From the NCBI GenBank assembly GCA_002633005.1, contig NMRA01000240.1, forward strand, positions 220,415-284,414: DNA of 64,000 nucleotides, in the 5' to 3' direction. Source of the stretch: Phoronis australis. Taxonomy: Eukaryota; Phoronida; Phoronidae. Shown in pieces: positions 39,682 through 50,181 of this stretch. The position numbers and the translations under genes were made by a program. Position 1 is the stretch's first letter; every line of letters begins with the position of its first letter. The notes under the pieces were generated by a model. It had not been told where the DNA came from, made no database searches, and saw nothing but the letters and a program-made list of their open reading frames with translations.

Positions 39682-39937
39682 AAAGGCGAAGGCAACATTT
39701 TTTCATGTCATTTTTAGCAAAAATAGGGCTCGTTGATTATCCCAGACATGTTTTTCACTTATTTACAGCTTTTCGTAATTTAATTAATTACTCCTCGTCT
39801 ACTCCGGAGGTGACGTTTTGGGAGGCAAGAATCTCTTTTCATACAGTCTGACTTTGAGAGCAGTCGAGTCAGTCATTGTTCTACCTCGGTGGTGATAAGT
39901 TCGGTCGTCGTTTGCTTTGGTTTACGAGTCAGTCAAC

Positions 39938-40120
39938 ATGCCACGCTGTTGCTGCCTACCGAGATGTACTCATTGTCGTCTCACGTACAGAGGAAGAACT
40001 GTCCCACTTGCCCGAGTGTACCGCGACACACTCCCAGTGAATGGTGACTTGAGCACCCAAACTGCTTACAAAAACCCGTCGTGCGACTCCCTCGTCACAC
40101 ACGTGGCACCTTCTAAATAG
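39938..40120 (+). pseudogene. Inward THAP start in the left arm
   Basis: MPRCCCLPRCTHCRLTYRG mirrors the right-arm start. Because the arm homology ends near 39992, the sequence after that no longer resembles THAP. This is the mirror image of the 40691 minus-strand start, not an independent gene. Confidence 0.5.
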
Positions 40121-40382
40121 CTCCAATACAAGTCCACAATAAACTTATCAAAATTAGGCTCATCGATCTGTTCGGTGTCAAACTGGGCCTGTATTCACTC
40201 CCACTACTCAACGTCGCTGTAGGGCTGCTTAAAGGCTCTGGGCTAGAGACAACAGCACACGGGGAATCACCGCTAGTTCCTGGAATTGCACGCTATGGGG
40301 TACGTTTGGAGGCAAGGATGACAGTAGATGAAGTGCCTCCAGTCAGTGTTTATAGTGGCCATAGCTCGCGAGGCTTCTCGCT

Positions 40383-40691
40383 TCAAAAACGAAGTTCTCG
40401 GGGGTGGCGACGAGGCATGCCGGAAATCAGCAGCGACGGTATGGAACCCTTCATGCGTTGTTTCGCCACGACCTTCATCAATTCATCGTACATATCTCTG
40501 TCGAAATCTGACGGCTGAAAATGCTTGCCACTGCTTGGTACGTTTCGTGAGCGGGTAGCGCTGAGTTCTTCACACGAACGAGCTAGCCAAGTACGACGAA
40601 GTGTGTCATCCTTTGGAAAGCGATGCAAGGTACCCAAAGCGCGTGTGAGACGATAATGAGTACATCCTGGTACGCAGCAAGAGCGTGGCAT
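40383..40691 (-). pseudogene. THAP-domain fragment of the foldback element
   Basis: An open minus-strand frame of 102 codons begins MPRSCCVPGCTHYRL and continues with LHRFPKDDTLRRTWLARS. This matches the N-terminal half of a THAP domain: C-x4-C, then the H-x-F-P box and a conserved tryptophan. The distal cysteine-histidine pair cannot be placed with confidence and the remainder is unrelated to a P transposase. In P-family elements this domain binds the element termini. The frame starts inside the right inverted arm. Confidence 0.6.
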
Positions 40692-40984
40692 GTTGACTGA
40701 CTCGTAAACAAAAGCAAACGACGACCCAACTTATGTCATCCGAGGTAGAACCATGACTGAATAGACCGCTCTCACAGTCTGACTTTATGAAAAGAAATTG
40801 GAGCGAAATTCTTGCTCTCAAAACGTCACTTCCGGAGTAGAGGACGAGAAATTAATTAAATTACGAAAAGCTGTAATTAAGTGAAAAATATGTCTGGGAT
40901 AACCAACAGACCTTATTTTTGCTAAAAGTGACATGAAAAAAGTTTGCCTTCGCCTTTAAAAGTGAAGGATCTTTGAGGGTTTCC

Positions 40985-41395
40985 CTTGACCCCGTAAGCT
41001 TAACGACACTGTACGGAGGTGATATCCTGACAAGATGCTCATACCCGAGGAACAATCACAAAATTCATGGCGCACGTGTGTTTGCCAAGCTTGACGCGAG
41101 ATCTGGCTATTGGAGTGTTTGTTTGGAAGACAACCAGCTGTTAACGACGTTTTCAAAACATTTGGGACGCTGAAGGTTACTCTTTGGACTCTGCGTCTCA
41201 CAAGATTTATTTTAACAATGCATGGACAGTATCATTGAGCAGTGATACGTATTATTGGGTATTTCAGACGACCTCATTGTTTATGGGTCCACCGCGGAAA
41301 AACATGACTGAAACTCAATTAACCTCATGATAGTTGCAAAAGCAAACGAACTAGTATTCCACAGTACCAAATGTCATATCAAACAGCAGCAAGTC
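40985..41395 (+). pseudogene. pol: gypsy RT, continuation after the P-like element
   Basis: VFAKLDARSGYWSVCLEDNQ carries the first catalytic aspartate, and DDLIVYG near 41270 carries the second pair. Frameshifts separate them. It continues directly from the domain interrupted at 39681. Confidence 0.75.
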
Positions 41396-43216
41396 AATTT
41401 ATTTTTATTTTTCTTCTTTATTTGTACGTACACGTGATCATCGGCCCAAAGTACAACAAACAAACAAACAAGATCATTGTAGTGCTATGTACACAAGTCA
41501 GCAATAAACAAGCTTTTCAGTTTTTTAAATGCGTAGTAAACGTATTTCACAACTGAGGATTCCATAACAGTCTATGAAATTTAAACACGGGGACTTGTGC
41601 AGAGGTTCTTACTTAGAAACTTAGCTCTGATTTCTGAAAAAGTAACAAAATTGATATTTATCCGTGACACAATTCCTCGAACATAATGTAGACACTCTGT
41701 CTTTATATGTCATATTTAAGTGGCGACAAGTTTCTACTGCCAATCTGTTGTTTGCACATCGAAAATGTGTAAAACTTTGCACAAACACTGCCGAGAGATT
41801 ATCAATTTGTAAATAGTTTTCACGTTCAAATACAACCTTGATTTTTTTAAATATTTTAACGTGAATTGGAATCGACATCGAACTGCCACGTTTGCAAAGC
41901 ACAGTCCGAGGTTGTGAAAAATATTTACAAATGAATCTTGTCACGCGTCTCCTTGGTTTACCCAAACACCATAGAAACCATTCATTGACAAACATGTTGT
42001 AAGCAGCCCATGGATAACGTTCCTCTGGCATATTCAAATTTTAAACCAGTATTGAATACAGCAAACAAGCATCTCGTACACCTAGGGTATCTCTCACATT
42101 CACCCAATACTGCAGCGTTAGAGCAAGAACCGCCGATTCCCAAGGTCCATTTACAAAATTTTTAGTGAATTGTTTCTAATCACTCGTATTCTTTAAAAGC
42201 TCAAATCTCGGCACCATAACACAATGTTGGGTACACCAGTTTATCAAATAACTGAAAGGCAAGTGATGGGGGCATATCGCGACATCTGAGCTGTAGTTTC
42301 AAAATACGAAATGCAGCTTTATTTGCTTGACAAGAGAGTTTTTGTCGCTTTCGAGCATGACAACTTCGGTGTGCTAAAAACACCAAGATACTTATAATGA
42401 GATACAACATCTACTTGGTGTTTGTTAAAAACCATTTCTCATAATGTCTTAAGGGACCTCCATTTCAAAATACAATTTACTTACTTTAAATTCGCAGCCA
42501 TACCCCATGAATAACAATAATCATTGAGACAATTCAACATACGTTGCAAGTTAGACGCTGTCAGAGAGCACAAAACCATGTCATCTGGATATAATAATGA
42601 ATTATTATGTGTAGCATGCTCATCTAAGTAGATGCTGTTTATGTCACTACGTGAATTGAGTTTTCTAAAAACTCAATGAGATAAAAAACAAATAACAGAG
42701 GGCTTATCATACAGCCTCGTAGAGTACCAATAGTGCAATTAAATAAGTCTGTTCAACCATCACGTGTTTTAACATATGATCTCAACTTGGTATACGTTGA
42801 TTGCACAATTGATAACATGTTACCATGAACATTAATTTGCATAAGTCCAGGGATATGTGGTACTCAATTAAAAGCTTCTGAAAATTCAATAAATACACAG
42901 TGGAACCTGCCACCCTTCTTGCTTTCGTGTTTCTGACATATCGCATACAAGAAATAGATAATGCACAGTCACGTAACCCTTGCGGAACCCTGCCTGGGCT
43001 TCAAAAAGTTGACCATTACTGTAGAGCCCAGTTGTACAATCGGTTATTCAGTATTCTGGTAAAGAGTTTCCCAACAGCCAACAGAAGCGAAATACTTCTA
43101 TTGTTATTCTCATCGTTACCTTGTTGAAACAACGTAATTAATATTGCATCCCATAAAGCCTGGGGATAGGAACCTGACTGGAAAATTTCATTGAACAACT
43201 TATGTAGAATCAGCAA
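41396..43216 (-). mobile_element. LINE remnant, RT to 3' end, inserted in the gypsy relic
   Basis: Minus-strand order: RT N-terminal blocks (SISLLLAVGKLFTRILNNRL, about 43090), AGFRKG near 42990, the catalytic box LLYPDDMVLCS near 42590, thumb and C-terminal region (QANKAAFRILKLQLRCRDMP near 42320, and YPTLCYGAEI at 42201-42230), then a 139-codon C-terminal frame at 42037-41621. The 3' end at 41396-41430 reads AATAAAGAAG and A-rich on the minus strand, like a LINE tail, and abuts the gypsy sequence. Multiple breaks; inactive. The 5' part is missing beyond 43216. Confidence 0.7.
41621..42037 (-). pseudogene. LINE C-terminal fragment, open for 138 codons
   Basis: Contains a WCLG-x-P-RR stretch and SIPIHVKIFKKIKVVFE, which resembles the conserved R-G-E-L-G-x-x-P-I-x-I-x-I region downstream of the RT in several invertebrate LINEs. 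The stretch lies in the right order after the YPDD box. It is open by survival, not evidence of activity. Confidence 0.5.
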
Positions 43217-43410
43217 AAAAAAGTTTTGAAAACTAAAGTTTGTTCCAAAAAAAATTGTTTCAAAGTACTTAAGGTTTTTAAAAACTTAAGAATTTTGGAA
43301 CAAGTTTTTAGGAACAAACACAAGTTTTCAAAACTTACGTTTTTGAAAACTTTTCAGAACTTAAATTTTCAAGGAACTCGCTTTTGAAAAATGACGTTTT
43401 GCAAGAGCAA
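43205..43410. repeat. AT-rich palindromic array, AACTTAAG type (left)
   Basis: Repeated AAAACTTAAG / AAGTTTTTAAAAACTT words, many self-complementary, immediately upstream of the LINE remnant. A similar array lies at 45225-45535. Confidence 0.6.
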
Positions 43411-45082
43411 TAAGTTCCAATAGAACAGGCAATCAGAAAATTTGATTTTCTAAGACAAGAGTGGGGTACAGTAACAAATGTAATGATTTTCATACATCAT
43501 TTAACAAAAAGCCACTTAATCTTCTTTAGCTGGATCTGCTCGCTTAGCTTCACAGGCAAATAATCCATGTTTTGTGACACAAACACGCATTGCTAAGATC
43601 AGATAACTGAATTCATAGATTTATGATCTACAGTTCATAAGTGCGTGCGTTGTACTGTCTGGGTAGCCATCCTTATCCAACATTTGTTAACGCCACGTCC
43701 TGCAATAAATACACCAAAATTTAATAACAGGCAGGTAAAAGCTATCAGTACAAGACAAGTTATCTTGCTGGATAATTGTGCTGTTTATACAACATTGATT
43801 TGTAAAACTCGCATGCACTTACTGACTCATATACAGAGCCTGGAAAATAGTCTTCAAACTCAAAACTTAATCAAACACTCTCCAGAATTGAAGTACAAGT
43901 GTACAAGTTTACTCCGAGAATGCACTGCAGTGGGACAGTTTTCCAGTTGTTTTGAATGGAGTTTTAATCCTGGATTCACTACTAAGACATTCAAAACAAA
44001 TTTATTTTACATAACACGAGTAGAGTGCAGGATTTTGAGTTAGGGGGGCCAGGGCAGAGTATTAGCCAGGATTTTGCCTGTCAGGCATTCGTACCCCTCA
44101 ACTGCCAAATGGAATTCGGGAAAATTTTAGAGGGGCGGGGGCCCCCTGAATCGGCGACTAAAGATCCTGGCATGGTTTTCACGAGGGGCCTTTACGTAAC
44201 CATAATAGTTTACAGTAAAAATAAAATTATCTCCTGAAAAGTAAAAATTAAAACTACTCTTGTACTCCTACCAATCACTTTACTGGCTGACAATCGCAAA
44301 GATATTAGATTGAGGTTCCAAGCAAGTTCCTTGGGGGAAAAGGAACATGCCCCTCCTGACATGGCAAGATCTTTCCAGTTAGTCCATATTCAACTCAACT
44401 TTCAAATAAGTCAAGTTGCAGCCGAATTAAGTATCACTTTCATCATGACACTGAAAGATTTGATTTTAATAAAACCAGTCGAACCTGCATTGAATCTAAA
44501 AATTTTAAGTCTGAATATCGCAAACTTCTGCGACATTCTAGTATTCCACAGCCCGGTAAAAATTCGAAATGATGTAGTACTCAACACCTCAGTCACATCA
44601 GGCAGTTTTTCCTTATTTGCGTTCAATAATTAAGTTCAATTAGATGGGAGTTATGCAAGTTTGACATTGCTATTCGTGATTACTGCATACATGTATCACA
44701 ATGCAAAGAAATTATAATTTCAGAGCGATTCCCTCTCAATTTCTTCGAGGTGGGTTTTTGTAGTTCACACACGCTGGCGGTGCCGTTTTTGTTTTGCTGG
44801 GGACGATTTTTTAATATTCATTTTTTGGTCGTGTCCCAAGGTGAGGAGCGTAAACCTCTGAACCCCTCTCGTAGATCTGCCACTGACTTTTCTCTTTTCT
44901 CTTATTCTTGTATATAATGATAGCAGATGAATATCCCGATTTATTGTTGTGTGTTCATTGTCTAAAGCCCGGAAATAACGCTAACTGTGGATTTCGGGCT
45001 GAATTTTATAGTATTATAGTTTTGTGTATGTCGTAATAAATTTCTAACTGTTACTCTTTCCATTTTCCGTGGGACATCAGAG
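43411..45082. other. Intergenic sequence, no gene recognised
   Basis: Contains a 55-bp dispersed repeat at 44028-44082, which matches 31107-31163 inverted, and a GATCTGCCACTGACTT-type repeat end near 44872. The open frame at 43645-44043 has no recognisable domain. Confidence 0.4.
44028..44082. repeat. 55-bp dispersed repeat, inverted match to 31107-31163
   Basis: The reverse complement reads ...GGCAAAATCCTGGCTAATAC..., as at 31110, and the match extends over most of 55 bp with a few substitutions. Probably an end of an unassigned element. Confidence 0.55.
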
Positions 45083-45193
45083 ATGGCACAAGTCTGTATA
45101 AGAAAGTCACGTGTCGGTGGACATGACGCATTAGCACTGGCTACGTTCATAAGTTATGCCCATGTCCTTGCAGATAAGAAGCTTTCAATTTAA
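45083..45193 (+). other. Short coding-like repeat, SRVGGHD peptide copy 2
   Basis: A 36-codon frame from ATG to TAA containing KSRVGGHDALALATFISYAH. It corresponds to the peptide encoded at 29255-29351. The family is unknown to me. Confidence 0.35.
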
Positions 45194-45224
45194 GCCATTT
45201 CGGAAAACTTTTATTTTTTTCAAG

Positions 45225-45535
45225 TGCAAAATGTAAGGTTGCACAAATAAACTTTTAAGTTAAAAGTTTCTAGTAATAAATATCAAAACTTAAGTTTTTC
45301 TGATAACTAAGTTTATCACAAAAATTTAATTTTTTCCAATTTTAAAAACTTAGGTTTTTCTGACTTCTTAAGTTTTTCGCAAAACTTAAGTTTTTCCAAT
45401 TATAGAAACTTGAGTTTTCCTGACTTCTTAATTTTTTCAGAAAACTTAAGTTTTCTGAAAACCATAAGGTTTCTTTGTGATCAAAATTTACGTTTTTCAA
45501 GTTTTGAAAATTTGAATATTCTGAGATATTTCATT
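45225..45535. repeat. AT-rich palindromic array, AACTTAAG type (right)
   Basis: At least six copies of a ~40-bp unit with AAAACTTAAGTTTTTC(C/T) and TGACTTCTTAA. Units are close to self-complementary, so either strand reads alike. Confidence 0.7.
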
Positions 45536-47411
45536 TTTTGTTCGAAGTTTTCCTAATTTTTCCAACAAAACATTATCGTTTGCTTGTGCAAAACACATTA
45601 TTTTATAAAAATGTTGCCCAGAATGTTTCATTAACATTTATATGGATACAAACCATGAAACAAAGTACGTTTAACCAGTTCAAAGAATTAACTGCAACTC
45701 TAACTTACCGCTACGAGATTATGCGAGATGCGCGCGCAGATCTGCCGAATCATAAGCGTGTGGATCCTGATAATGTTTTGACGTGTTTTTTTTTTTCTTG
45801 TCTTTTCGTTTTTGGAGATATTGCCTTCTTTTGCTTTGTCTCTGAGAGTCAGAGCTAACTATAAAACAATTGTCGCTTTGCTGCGTATACAGAAATATTG
45901 AATAGACCTACTGATCTAAGATGTACCTGTTGTTTGCCGTGTTTTCCGGCTTTTCGTTGATGTCACCGAGTCGTTCGGACACGACGACTTTTTTATGCTG
46001 CCTCTCTTTGTCAGAGTTAACTATACGCACCTGGGCTTTTTTGGCACAATCGACATCCATTTTTCCCGGCGATTTACTTCGGGAAGTCGTTTTTTGCGGC
46101 GACCCTCGTTGGAGTGGCTGAGCTATGGGGTTCGACGTTTCGTTGCTTGACGTACGGGAACCGTGCCCATACAGGTCATTGTTCCTTGTGTCGTGGAAAT
46201 GACCTTCGAATTCTCACTGTATGTTGGGAATTTTCCAGAGTCACTTGTTACACAATACCTCTCCTTTTAGCGTGCATTTTTTGTCCCTCGGTGACTGACT
46301 TTTTAGTTCGTGCGTAGTCCGATGATTTCCACCAATAGTATTTGTGGGCGATTTTTAGCGATGGTTTGCGATTTGGCTCTACCAATCGCATTACACTGTC
46401 CTCTTCTTTTTTACTGATTCCCCTTCTACCAAGTGAGCTCGTGTGTACTGTATTTATTTCCAAATGATGCCGGGTTCCAAGAGAATCGAGTCTGATAAAC
46501 GTGACAAAGCGAAATGCACGGACACCCCAGCCGGACCGTTCTCACTAGTCATGACTCTCCCGCGCAGCCACAAGATCTTCGTGCAGAAATCAAGGAGATT
46601 ATTAGGGCTCCGACAGATTGAAGCAGTATGAGGTTAGTTTCTACATTGAATTTACTTGAACCATTAATGAGAATAGCGGCTTTGTCTAACAAATTACGGG
46701 TTTCCGAAGTGTATAGAACATCTCAGAGTTAATTTCGGGTCCCTGTCGTCGCTGAAAATTAATTGGACAGTCCAACAGAAAGTGAATTTTTGTTTGAACG
46801 TGGCCACAATTTCACAACGGAGAGACGCCTCTGAAGTTGTGTCGAAATTTATCTGAGTTGAGTAAAAGTCAAGAACGCAATCTATTGAGAGATATCTCGT
46901 TAGATCTAGAAATAGTTTTAAACTTAGTAAGAGAAAAAGATAGATTGGCACGACAGAATTGGTTTTTAAAAGCTTGTTTTGATCACTGAACGGGTGTCTC
47001 TTAAATTTGAAGACAGTGTATTCCAATTGTCTATACACACTGGAATTGTTAATCTGCGAGTTGCCTTAAAGTCATATGATCCGTTTGTAGACGTTTTAAA
47101 AATATCGTGAATCTGCATAAAAACCATTGAAACATACTCTCTGACACTTAATAATTAGAACTTTTCGTAAGTATGGGGTCGATCTGCTGCCTGTACATAT
47201 TTTTTAAAATTATTATTTATTTCAAATCTGCGTGATCAAAACAAACGAATGTTGCCCATAATGCTGTGCGGTTTGACCTTTCGGCAACTCGAGACAAAGT
47301 CAGCTGTTTCCGGTACTGCTTCGAAGAAGAGAAGTTCGCCTTAACCAGGTAATTTACTCGTTTCTTAAACATTTTGATGACGATATTGCTCCCTGTATGA
47401 GCTGAACAGTC
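45536..47411. other. Intergenic sequence, no gene recognised
   Basis: Several short frames exist on both strands but none shows a domain, splice pattern or start context I can defend. A C/G-richer stretch at 47270-47349 ending CCAG|GTAATT could be a non-coding first exon of sequence in the adjacent duplicated segment; this is speculative. Confidence 0.35.
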
Positions 47412-48238
47412 TAACTATTACTCTTAGAATTAGATGAAACCATTACCTGTGTGAAAATTACGTACTGAATTCGATAGTAATCAAGTCGAGTCTGCAGTGG
47501 TACCCTAGTCAGCCAGCTAGCGGTATCAAAATACAGCTAGGTACCACTGTTACAGACTTCTAGCATCAGTACGGGCAAGTTAACACAGGAAATACACTTA
47601 ATTAGTCTGGAAAAAGGTAGAACACTGAAGTTTCAATTTCAGGTACACTCATACTTTTGTGAAAATGTGTATCCTATGGAATGTATTGATCAATGTTATT
47701 TACAGTATGTACTGCTCAGATTGACATTTTATGTGATTACCATGTTTTTAAAGGTTCACCGTAATGTGCATCACCAGTTCACCAACAATAACAATACTCA
47801 AGCAACAGAGACAACATGATTAGAGTTCTGAGCCATGTGCAGAAGAATAGGCTTAGGTGGCAATTGATGTTCGGTCTCTTCACATGCAGGTATGCTTGGA
47901 ACTCTCGTTTCTTAACGCAATACAACCGATTCTACATATTTTTTGTGTTATCAAGTCATTCTTATTGTTTTCTTTCATCAGTAATCACACAAGATTATAG
48001 GTAACAAAACTGAAAACCTGTAACAAAATACATTTGCTATGTATCACTTAAATATGCCACATAAAATGCTGAAAATTATACTGTCTTAAAACTTCATTAA
48101 TTAAAAATTCATTAATAATGGACCACTGGCTTTTTGAAGAACAACAACCAGTTTGTAGCTATGAAAATATCATTCCCCTTATGTTGAGGTCATGTTTAAA
48201 CTACAACTCAAAATTAATATGGTTTGATTTTTGTTCAG

Positions 48239-48632
48239 CCTCACATAAGTATATCTGAGGATGAGGGCATTGTATTCAACTTGCTGTGTCCATACTCACT
48301 GGGGTGGTGGGTATCACCAGCTGTAATTGGCATCAGGGTGTACCTTTGGCAGATGCTGAGGAGTGTCCACTACACTGAAAAGATCTATAAGAAGCAACCT
48401 GTCACCTGCATTTTGCTTATGCCTGTGAGTATTTCTTATCAAGACAGTTTTGGAAATCCAGTTAAGCACCCTCATTATGCACACATGTGACTCTGTGAAA
48501 GAAAACACTGCTGACATGAAACTTGTAATAACCTTTTACCATTTTCCTTCCAAGGCTCTGGCTACAGAGATTTGGTCTTGCACTCAACATCAATGTTTCA
48601 GACAAATACCCAAAACTCAATTTAACAAATAA
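48239..48632 (+). pseudogene. Exon-like coding segments in the left duplication copy
   Basis: 48239-48424 has an acceptor (TTTTTGTTCAG), a consensus donor (CCT|GTGAGT) and 62 open codons starting PHISISEDEG and including LGWWVSPAVIGIRVYLWQML. A second acceptor (CTTCCAAG) at 48554 leads in the same phase to 25 codons, a TAA at 48630 and AATAAATAAA. This looks like the 3' end of a gene, but I could not join it convincingly to an upstream exon. The other copy (56112-56297 minus) differs by several amino-acid changes. Family not recognised. Confidence 0.3.
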
Positions 48633-49559
48633 ATAAATTATCTGAATATGCTCATAATTGTTACCTATTGAGAAAATGTGAACAAATTATTTCCAGGCTA
48701 TTAGTTAGTGATACCTGGACTAAACCTTTACTTGGCAATTGTGAGGTGAAAACATTATTACGGCCCTGACAGTATGCCTGTGACATGAATATTCATAAAG
48801 ACTATCTATGGATTATTGGCAGGTTCATGATAAGGTCCAGTTTTAGTCAAACTAAACAAAACACTATAAAACACATTCCTAATTTGAGTTTTGTTTATTG
48901 TTTGTCTGAAATTTACCTATAAATACCAAAATAGCCATAACAATGGATTGCCAACAGTACATTCTAGAAGGTATGTATAAAAAAATCTTTTTCAATAAGG
49001 CATGGAAAAATGTCGCAAACAGCTTGTCCCATCAGCACGCCATGTTTTTGGTCACATCACGTGACCTGATGAATAACAATCCAAAAAGATTTCTGACCGT
49101 CCCTGACTTCTGATAGGAATTTGATCTTGGTCTCCCACTGCAAAATTTCTCAAAAACAATAAGTCAAATTGTAACGAGTGCATCACACGGCAGAAACAGT
49201 TTTTGGAAATCATCACGGCAACCAACAGCAGTGTGCGTTTTTAAAGAATTTTTCGAACTTTGCACAAGTGAAACTTAATTATTTTTTTTCAGAATTAGCG
49301 GTTTAAGATCAAATTTATGACTTAACGTTTAAGTCAAATCAACCTATCCGCAAACACAATCTAATGATATTTTAATTACCTGGTCAATATCTATTATATA
49401 GAATTGGGACAACCAATCACAACAATAATCGTCTTCCATTGTGTATAATGTGATAAGTCACGTGCTATTGTTCTTCCTTTTCCCATTGTTAATCGTATAG
49501 TAAAGAATGACGAGGCGCTGCGATTGTGGTGGTTTTAGCAGCGCAGTATTTGACCACGT

Positions 49560-49930
49560 TGCGACTCTTCGTTCTTGAATCCAATCAAACTGGTATCAAG
49601 ACAACTAGGCTCAATGCACCTAGAAGTTTTTGCTTAATGCATTTATCTTACTCCACTTTGACTACGGAGATATTATCTTCCAATCCGCTAGTGCTGGTGT
49701 TCTACTACAGTTACATCGTAATTTCTGTATCAAGCTGCACTTTCAATCACAGCATCATTTAAAGGTTCAGAAAAAATAAAGTTCTTAATAGCCTGAATTG
49801 ATCTACACTTTCCGAACGAAGGAAACTACACACAAGCACGCGCACATTTAAAGTTCTCAATAACATAAGCAATGCGTCAAATGAGCTTATATTTAATAAA
49901 TATGAAAGAGAATACCGAAGGCCTGGCCTT
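49560..49930 (+). pseudogene. LINE RT thumb fragment in the left duplication copy
   Basis: Reads NPIKLVSRQLGS, and after a one-base shift the HFDYGDIIYQSA motif, then LSERRKLHT. These are typical of the region just after the YxDD box in CR1/Jockey-like LINEs. An extra T at about 49629 breaks the frame that is still open in the right copy. Confidence 0.6.
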
Positions 49931-50135
49931 AAAGGCCTATGGTCCGAGTTATAGAAGAAAAAACCTCTTAACGCCGTTAAAGCCGGTTTTTTGATGTGAC
50001 ATGGAGTTCAAAAAGTTATTAACTTTCAACTTGTGCAAAAAGTTTGAAAAAATCGTTGTAAATACTACAAACGAATGAAATGTTTACAAAGAATTTAGTA
50101 TCCGTGATGCTAAATAGATTATTAACATTACAACA

Positions 50136-50147
50136 ACGCATGCGCAG
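50136..50147 (+). promoter_or_regulatory. NRF1-like site upstream of gene 3
   Basis: ACGCATGCGCAG matches the palindromic NRF1 consensus closely and lies 35 bases before the gene 3 start codon. No TATA box is seen. The same site is copied at 57143-57154 by the duplication. Binding is inferred from the motif only. Confidence 0.4.
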
Positions 50148-50181
50148 CCACAGATTTAGAGGTCAACAGAATTGAATACAA

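Larger units (their letters stand above)
39682..40957. mobile_element. P-like foldback element with THAP start codons in both arms
   Basis: The ends AAAGGCGAAGGCAAC... and ...GTTTGCCTTCGCCTTT are inverted. The inverted arms extend about 311 bp (39682-39992) and 317 bp (40641-40957) at high similarity. Each arm includes an inward-facing ATG (39938 + and 40691 -) followed by MPR-C-C and a C-x4-C pair. The flanks share AAGTG (left CAAGTGTT, right AAAAGTGA), a possible decayed 8-bp target duplication, the size usual for P elements. The interior matches part of the 20.7-29.0 kb composite. Confidence 0.75.
38870..41395 (+). mobile_element. Ty3/gypsy pol relic interrupted by a P-like element
   Basis: Left part: FVKIQVQLQHTPG, then a protease D-T-G box in KIDTGTESNTHPLRVF (about 39080) and RT entry sequence IHIRDKLRFELDRMVEKGII ending SSDWCSCITTSVK at about 39680. 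The P-like element then intervenes (39682-40957). The right part resumes at about 40970 with HGARVFAKLDARSGYWSVCL, then a DDLIVYG box near 41270 and NELVFHSTKCHIKQ at about 41390, where LINE sequence starts. The two halves are adjacent parts of one RT domain. It is a different lineage from the 10-14 kb element (protease DTG rather than DSG). Confidence 0.8.
47412..50158 (+). repeat. Segmental duplication, left copy (order A-J-B)
   Basis: A = 47412-49107, J = 49108-49281 (174 bp), B = 49282-50158. The whole segment recurs inverted at 55267-58178 with the order permuted. Similarity is high throughout, with small indels. It includes an exon-like ORF (48239-48424), a LINE RT fragment (49560-49930) and, at its right edge, the NRF1-like site and upstream sequence of gene 3. 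Confidence 0.85.

Noticed and set aside
45921-46631. Overlapping + frames of 60-70 codons with cysteines
   Set aside because: No module spacing, no consistent splice phases, no recognisable family.
47412-50158. Reading the 47-58 kb duplication as an ordinary LTR element or simple TIR transposon
   Set aside because: The right copy has direct 174-bp ends like LTRs, but the left copy has that segment once and internally, and the outer ends of the left copy meet inside the right copy. Neither standard structure explains both.
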